Shown piece after piece: positions 59,815 to 64,000 of a DNA stretch of 64,000 nucleotides (positions are counted from its first letter, which is position 1; every line of letters starts with the position of its first letter). A program made the translations under genes and the position numbers. Under the pieces are notes generated by a model. It was not told where the DNA came from. It saw nothing but the letters and a program-made list of their open reading frames with translations, and made no database searches. Source of the DNA: Schizochytrium sp. TIO01 (lineage: Eukaryota > Sar > Bigyra > Thraustochytrida > Thraustochytriidae); the NCBI GenBank assembly GCA_004764695.1, contig SMSO01000035.1:3973040-4037039 (forward strand). The letters run 5' to 3'.

Positions 59815-62800
59815 TTAATGAGACATTGTCAAAGCCTGCACCATTTTCAAAAGTGCGCTTGGTCGAATTGAAGTTGAGTACTGTGTAACAAACGCAGGCA
59901 TAGTCTCTATACTGAGCTTAGAAAGATCCATAGTCGCAAGCGTACTAGCTTCAGGGATTCCATACAAGTGTAGGTAAGTTGCGAAGAGCAGTTCCGGGTT
60001 TAAGACTTCTTCAGCACCGTCGGATTTTTTAATAGTCTCACTGACTAAGTTACTAGATGGAAACTCAAGTGTTTTCAGATAATCCCTCAGTAGTCTAGGG
60101 TTAGTATCAAAAACTTGAAAAATCATACGAAACTTGTCCTCCAGAGACACCAGAAAAGCATAGTCTATTAAAGGTTGTTGCTCAGGCTTAACAGTTTGGG
60201 CTAACTTCCTCATACCTTCATCTGCATAAAATGCCATGAGAATCTTGATATTACGCAGATGGAAGGAATGGCTACTCCGTTTAAAAGCACGTGGCGTTTG
60301 ATGGAGGCTGATCATGGCATTAAGCATCTCTGGCTTCTCGTGTGTGAGACAGTCATACAGGGTAGCTGTACAAAACTCCACAAATTCCCGTTCCTGCTCA
60401 TCAGCAGATTCACTGGCTGTACTGCAAAATTGTTTTGCGAATGCAAGAACGTGAGGGTCTGCTGTGAAAGCGCGCATGAAGTCTGACGAGTGCGTGTCCA
60501 CCCCTGATTTGGACTGCATCAGCTTCAAACGTGGTCTTGCCAGGAGCGATGATACACCTTGAGGATCTTCCAGGTAACTAAGATGACCAACCTTGCGTTT
60601 CACGCAGAGGACTCGGTAAGCACTAATTGCCAATTTCTGAGCCACATTCTTTTCTCCATCCAGAGCAATATCGATGGGCCAGTATCGTGGTGATGCAACC
60701 TGAATTCGAGATATCCAAGCCATAGGCGGTAGCAAACATGGCGCAACCATATCAACAACTGTCGGCTGATTTTGCAAAGAAACAGGAAGCGACGTGTTCA
60801 ACTTCTCACTTGCAGACTTTACTACCTTATCATTGTAGTATTGTGCTACATCTTCGCGGAGTGTAACCTTGATGGGGAGGTAGCACGGGGACCGTGCGTC
60901 AATGTCGTAGGCATCAAGACAACGATCCTCCGCAGCAAGCACATACAGGTGCCTGAGTGCTTGCAAATGATATTGATTATCAAAGGTGTGTAGCGGAAAG
61001 CGCGGGTAGAAAGACGTAAGGAGCGCGGCAATAGAGGCATTGTCATTATTAAATGACATCCGTCCTCCACCGAGAAATAAAATTCCAATAGCGCTTCCTA
61101 TGGCCATATGATGGCCATATCGCACAGTCTCGTCCATCTTGAAACGTAACGCACGTAAGATGCGAAGTGTTTCTAAATCACCAGTGCCAGCCATCACAAG
61201 AGCAAGTGAGATGGCGCATGTACCCAAACAAAGCTCGAGTGTGCTACGATCAGGTCGCTGCGGAACGCGTGGATCGTCGCTTTCACAGGTGCGAAGATGA
61301 GAAAAGTGACGTACAAAACGAATTATTGTTTGCTGCGCCGACCTCATTGCAGTACCTACGAAGCGTAACCCGATTGCAAAGCATGCTCCAGCAACGATGT
61401 TTGCATGCGCCAAACGAACTGCATCCTCATCAACTGGAACACCAGTGTTGCGCCGTGGCTTTCCGTCACTGTCTTCATCAACAGAAGATTTTCGTGAACG
61501 CACAGACATCATGGAGTTTCCACGACGACGAAGTCGCGAGATGGGATTGGGTGGTCCAGTACGGCGGGAGACAACAGCATCATGGCTTTGTGCACGAGGT
61601 CTATTCAGTCGACGTGCAATAGCGCTGCGCGGTGTCGGGGGAGCTGGTAAGCCCTCTTCCTCAGTTCCCTCATCGCGTGTACGCCTTCCTTCTGCGGAGG
61701 CATCGTTATCATCATCACTGTCATCCGCCCCAGAGGAAATTAATTCGTATTCGTCGGTATTGTTGACATTGCCGGTACTACGGCGGCGGTTGCTTCCATG
61801 AGGAGATGACCCTGCATGCTCCACACCAGCCAAACTAGCTGCACGAATTGCAGCTGCCGTGGAACCTCCCCCAAGAAGACGCTCAAACGAGAAGCGGATA
61901 GCAGGAGGAACCTGCCCGAGAGCCCAGGCTTCCGTAGGCTCCACGTTGTCCCAAAGAACTAGACTGCGTGCCACAACCCTTAGCATAAGTAAATCAGGAC
62001 GAACATAGTCAAGCAAGAAGTGTGTCTCAGGAATGGCCAGGCGTGCCGCAACTGATTCATTGCCACTTTTCAGGTACATCATCGCAAGAGCTAAAGTTGC
62101 ACCAGGTGAAGTCACGTTCACATTTACATAGGGCCCATCCTTAACTCGTGAGCACTTTCCTGGGTCAGCACCATGACCAGATGCATGCATCGCAGCAGCG
62201 TATTCAGGGTCCAGACCACCAACCATGTAACGATGCAGACGATCCTCAAGACCCAAGTCTGCCAAACCAGAAAGTCCACCTTCCCGGGCACCAAAACCGA
62301 GGGTAACAAAACCAAGTGCTAAACCTGCAGCGAGAGAGTAACTTTCGCGGTCTTCACAGCGATCTGAAGTTGGGCGCCGACCAATTTCTGCCAAAAGAAA
62401 TTCAGTCATCAATCGGTGAGCTGTATTTTGATAGAGCAATCCGATACCGATAAGTGCTGACGTTTGAACTGCAGCTGGCACTTCCATGTCGGAAAATGCA
62501 GCAGGAAGCAATGAAGGGATGTGAAGGCATAGCATCTTAGATACAGTTGGGGCCATTGTACCCCGTCTTGCTGCGCTCAGTCCTAGCATGATGGCCACTG
62601 TGGTTGCGTCGTGACCCTGAGCCAGATACTCATAAATGTCAGCCATCGTAAGAGCTGCCAGGTGTCCATGCAGCCCCAAAGCAAGAAGAAAGCCTGCGTG
62701 CGTGGAATTCGGGGTTTCTGGACGGTTATACGCAATCCATGTTCTTGTAAGGGGTGTTACTTGCCTTCCTGCAGCTAAGCGAAGACCGGCGGCAGCGCCA

Positions 62801-64000
62801 TTGTGAAATTGGGGCCAGCTTAAAAGATCTTCGGCGTTGCTCACATGGGATAGGTCAAGCTTTACAACTGCGTTGTTTGGTGGAATTTTACCCGCCAAAG
62901 AAAGCGCCGGCACGTTTACAGTATCAGTCAAAAGTGGACGAACTGTTCCTAAAGTGATCATACCTCGACCAACAGGCAGCGCCATAATTCGTCTAGAAAG
63001 AAGCAAAAGCTTGGCCTGCTGCTCCGCAACAAGTTCATGATCCGAGGTTTCTGGTTTGCGCTCAACAACCAAACGCACTGGCTTTGAGGATCGCAAAAGT
63101 TTGCAAACCTCCAAGATGCGACGATCGCTTCCGAAACGAAGACTTGTCATTCTTTGTAGGAGCCCAAAGCCAGATGCATCCTCTGACGCTGCGGCTGCGG
63201 CGTTTCGCGTTGATCCGCGGTTGCCAGGTGCAGAACCAATCCCAACACCTTGTCCTCCAGTACCACTGCTGGAAGAAGACGATTCTGGTCCTTGATCGTC
63301 TTCAAAGCCAAACATATCAGCACCATGTGAACCAGCACTTACTTCAGCAGATGCACTTGCACTCAAGCGTGCAAAGTCAGCAATGGAAAGTAGTTTGCGC
63401 GTTGAGGTAGTCACCTGGGAGCGTTGCTGCTGTTGTTGCTGACGTAACAACGATTGACTCATTGAGTCAGACTGGCCCATGCGCTTGTTCATGGAAGAAC
63501 CACCTCCCCATAAAATGTCTTCAGCAACTTGAGAAGCAAGACCTTGTCCAGATGCCATTCTTCGCCAAACTGGTGTTACTGCGGTCGTCACAGTGCTCAA
63601 GGAGGCCTCGCTTAATCGGCGTCGACGGTGAAGCTTGCTAGATCGCTTATAATTGCTTCCAGTAGAGCGAATCGATCCCACATGTGGTGTGGAAAGGTTT
63701 GTAGAAGTACGACTGAGGCCTGGCGTACGAAAAGCACTCGGTTCTGATGGCGCTGCACCCACAGGTGGCTGAGGGGTAGGCGGAGAGCTAGCTTCCATAT
63801 TAGCTTGTTCAAGCCGCTCGGCAATATTTTGCAGCTCCTTCCGCATAAATAAGGGAATCAAAGTTGGAGTGGGGGCAAGAGCCAATGCTGCCATGTCTTC
63901 GCGACCTACCAGAACATAAGCATCAGCAGGCCATCTGCCGGATGGATTTGAGCGACAATAGTGCAGTGCCTCGCGAAGAGGAATGCTTAATCCAAATGTT
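59815..64000 (-). CDS. APC1: APC1, anaphase-promoting complex subunit 1, N-terminus beyond the window
   Basis: The minus frame ends with TAA at 59815 and is open to the right edge, upstream of an internal Met at 63894 (LREALHYCRSNPSGRWPADA, then YVLVGRED), so this is the C-terminal ~1395 residues of a larger protein. A long Ser/Gln-rich, phosphorylation-prone loop follows (about 60-270 in the visible part, including a Q6 run). The PC-repeat toroid comes next: WPQFHNGAAAGLRLAAG, THAGFLLALGLHGHLAAL, SLAAGLALGFVTLG, ACFAIGLRFVGTA, HHMAIGSAIGILFLGGGRMS. A second acidic/Ser-rich loop (about 735-860) splits the repeats. The C-terminal helical domain ends VQALTMSH. APC1 is the largest scaffold of the APC/C ubiquitin ligase that drives anaphase and mitotic exit. 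Confidence 0.88.
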   Translation of the reverse strand, partial: TFGLSIPLREALHYCRSNPSGRWPADAYVLVGREDMAALALAPTPTLIPLFMRKELQNIAERLEQANMEASSPPTPQPPVGAAPSEPSAFRTPGLSRTSTNLSTPHVGSIRSTGSNYKRSSKLHRRRRLSEASLSTVTTAVTPVWRRMASGQGLASQVAEDILWGGGSSMNKRMGQSDSMSQSLLRQQQQQQRSQVTTSTRKLLSIADFARLSASASAEVSAGSHGADMFGFEDDQGPESSSSSSGTGGQGVGIGSAPGNRGSTRNAAAAASEDASGFGLLQRMTSLRFGSDRRILEVCKLLRSSKPVRLVVERKPETSDHELVAEQQAKLLLLSRRIMALPVGRGMITLGTVRPLLTDTVNVPALSLAGKIPPNNAVVKLDLSHVSNAEDLLSWPQFHNGAAAGLRLAAGRQVTPLTRTWIAYNRPETPNSTHAGFLLALGLHGHLAALTMADIYEYLAQGHDATTVAIMLGLSAARRGTMAPTVSKMLCLHIPSLLPAAFSDMEVPAAVQTSALIGIGLLYQNTAHRLMTEFLLAEIGRRPTSDRCEDRESYSLAAGLALGFVTLGFGAREGGLSGLADLGLEDRLHRYMVGGLDPEYAAAMHASGHGADPGKCSRVKDGPYVNVNVTSPGATLALAMMYLKSGNESVAARLAIPETHFLLDYVRPDLLMLRVVARSLVLWDNVEPTEAWALGQVPPAIRFSFERLLGGGSTAAAIRAASLAGVEHAGSSPHGSNRRRSTGNVNNTDEYELISSGADDSDDDNDASAEGRRTRDEGTEEEGLPAPPTPRSAIARRLNRPRAQSHDAVVSRRTGPPNPISRLRRRGNSMMSVRSRKSSVDEDSDGKPRRNTGVPVDEDAVRLAHANIVAGACFAIGLRFVGTAMRSAQQTIIRFVRHFSHLRTCESDDPRVPQRPDRSTLELCLGTCAISLALVMAGTGDLETLRILRALRFKMDETVRYGHHMAIGSAIGILFLGGGRMSFNNDNASIAALLTSFYPRFPLHTFDNQYHLQALRHLYVLAAEDRCLDAYDIDARSPCYLPIKVTLREDVAQYYNDKVVKSASEKLNTSLPVSLQNQPTVVDMVAPCLLPPMAWISRIQVASPRYWPIDIALDGEKNVAQKLAISAYRVLCVKRKVGHLSYLEDPQGVSSLLARPRLKLMQSKSGVDTHSSDFMRAFTADPHVLAFAKQFCSTASESADEQEREFVEFCTATLYDCLTHEKPEMLNAMISLHQTPRAFKRSSHSFHLRNIKILMAFYADEGMRKLAQTVKPEQQPLIDYAFLVSLEDKFRMIFQVFDTNPRLLRDYLKTLEFPSSNLVSETIKKSDGAEEVLNPELLFATYLHLYGIPEASTLATMDLSKLSIETMPAFVTQYSTSIRPSALLKMVQALTMSH

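Noticed and set aside
1-64000. CRISPR arrays, rRNA genes, bacterial operons
   Set aside because: None seen. Tandem repeats here lack unique spacers, and gene structure and content are eukaryotic.

Overview
This is nuclear DNA of a unicellular eukaryote. It carries conserved eukaryotic genes (APC1, VPS8, COMMD10, ALG2, a GT13 N-acetylglucosaminyltransferase), with very long, mostly intronless genes separated by AT-rich, simple-repeat-rich spacers. The standard code is used: about 12,000 codons of long genes contain no in-frame TAA, TAG or TGA. The few introns I can propose are short (59-74 nt). Large intronless genes, many microsatellites and a giant cadherin/IPT receptor suggest a heterotrophic protist, perhaps a stramenopile such as a labyrinthulomycete. 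That assignment is inference.

Layout. Positions 1-7.6 kb hold the 3'-truncated end of a CCDC43-like gene (minus), a decayed TPR gene, a two-level tandem array (3996-4741) and two small broken gene remnants. Positions 7.6-14.5 kb are a mobile-element mosaic: a zinc-ribbon plus Ulp1/C48-peptidase gene; three copies of a ~300-bp repeat, two of which face each other as long terminal inverted repeats around an orphan 498-aa gene; a 630-bp TAG/TAA trinucleotide array; and a second repeat carrying palindromic GTTCTnGAAC / AGAACAnTGTTCT boxes. Positions 16.3-24.7 kb hold a Golgi GT13 glycosyltransferase, a small membrane-protein gene, an M11-like metalloprotease gene that is broken or spliced, an HNH-nuclease-like gene and a Myb/SANT-like gene.

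Positions 26.3-64 kb are dense and mostly intact: a 4566-aa adhesion/receptor-like giant, a 2201-aa LRR-helical-PH protein, ALG2, a PH-like/ARM protein, COMMD10, VPS8 and the C-terminal part of APC1, which runs off the right edge. Most neighbours are convergent (193-285 bp) or divergent.

Functional threads: ALG2 (ER) and GT13 (Golgi) act at the start and the maturation of N-glycosylation. VPS8 (CORVET) and COMMD10 (Commander) both serve endosomal traffic. The giant protein looks like a surface receptor. The TE mosaic and its orphan gene are the best place to look for something undescribed.
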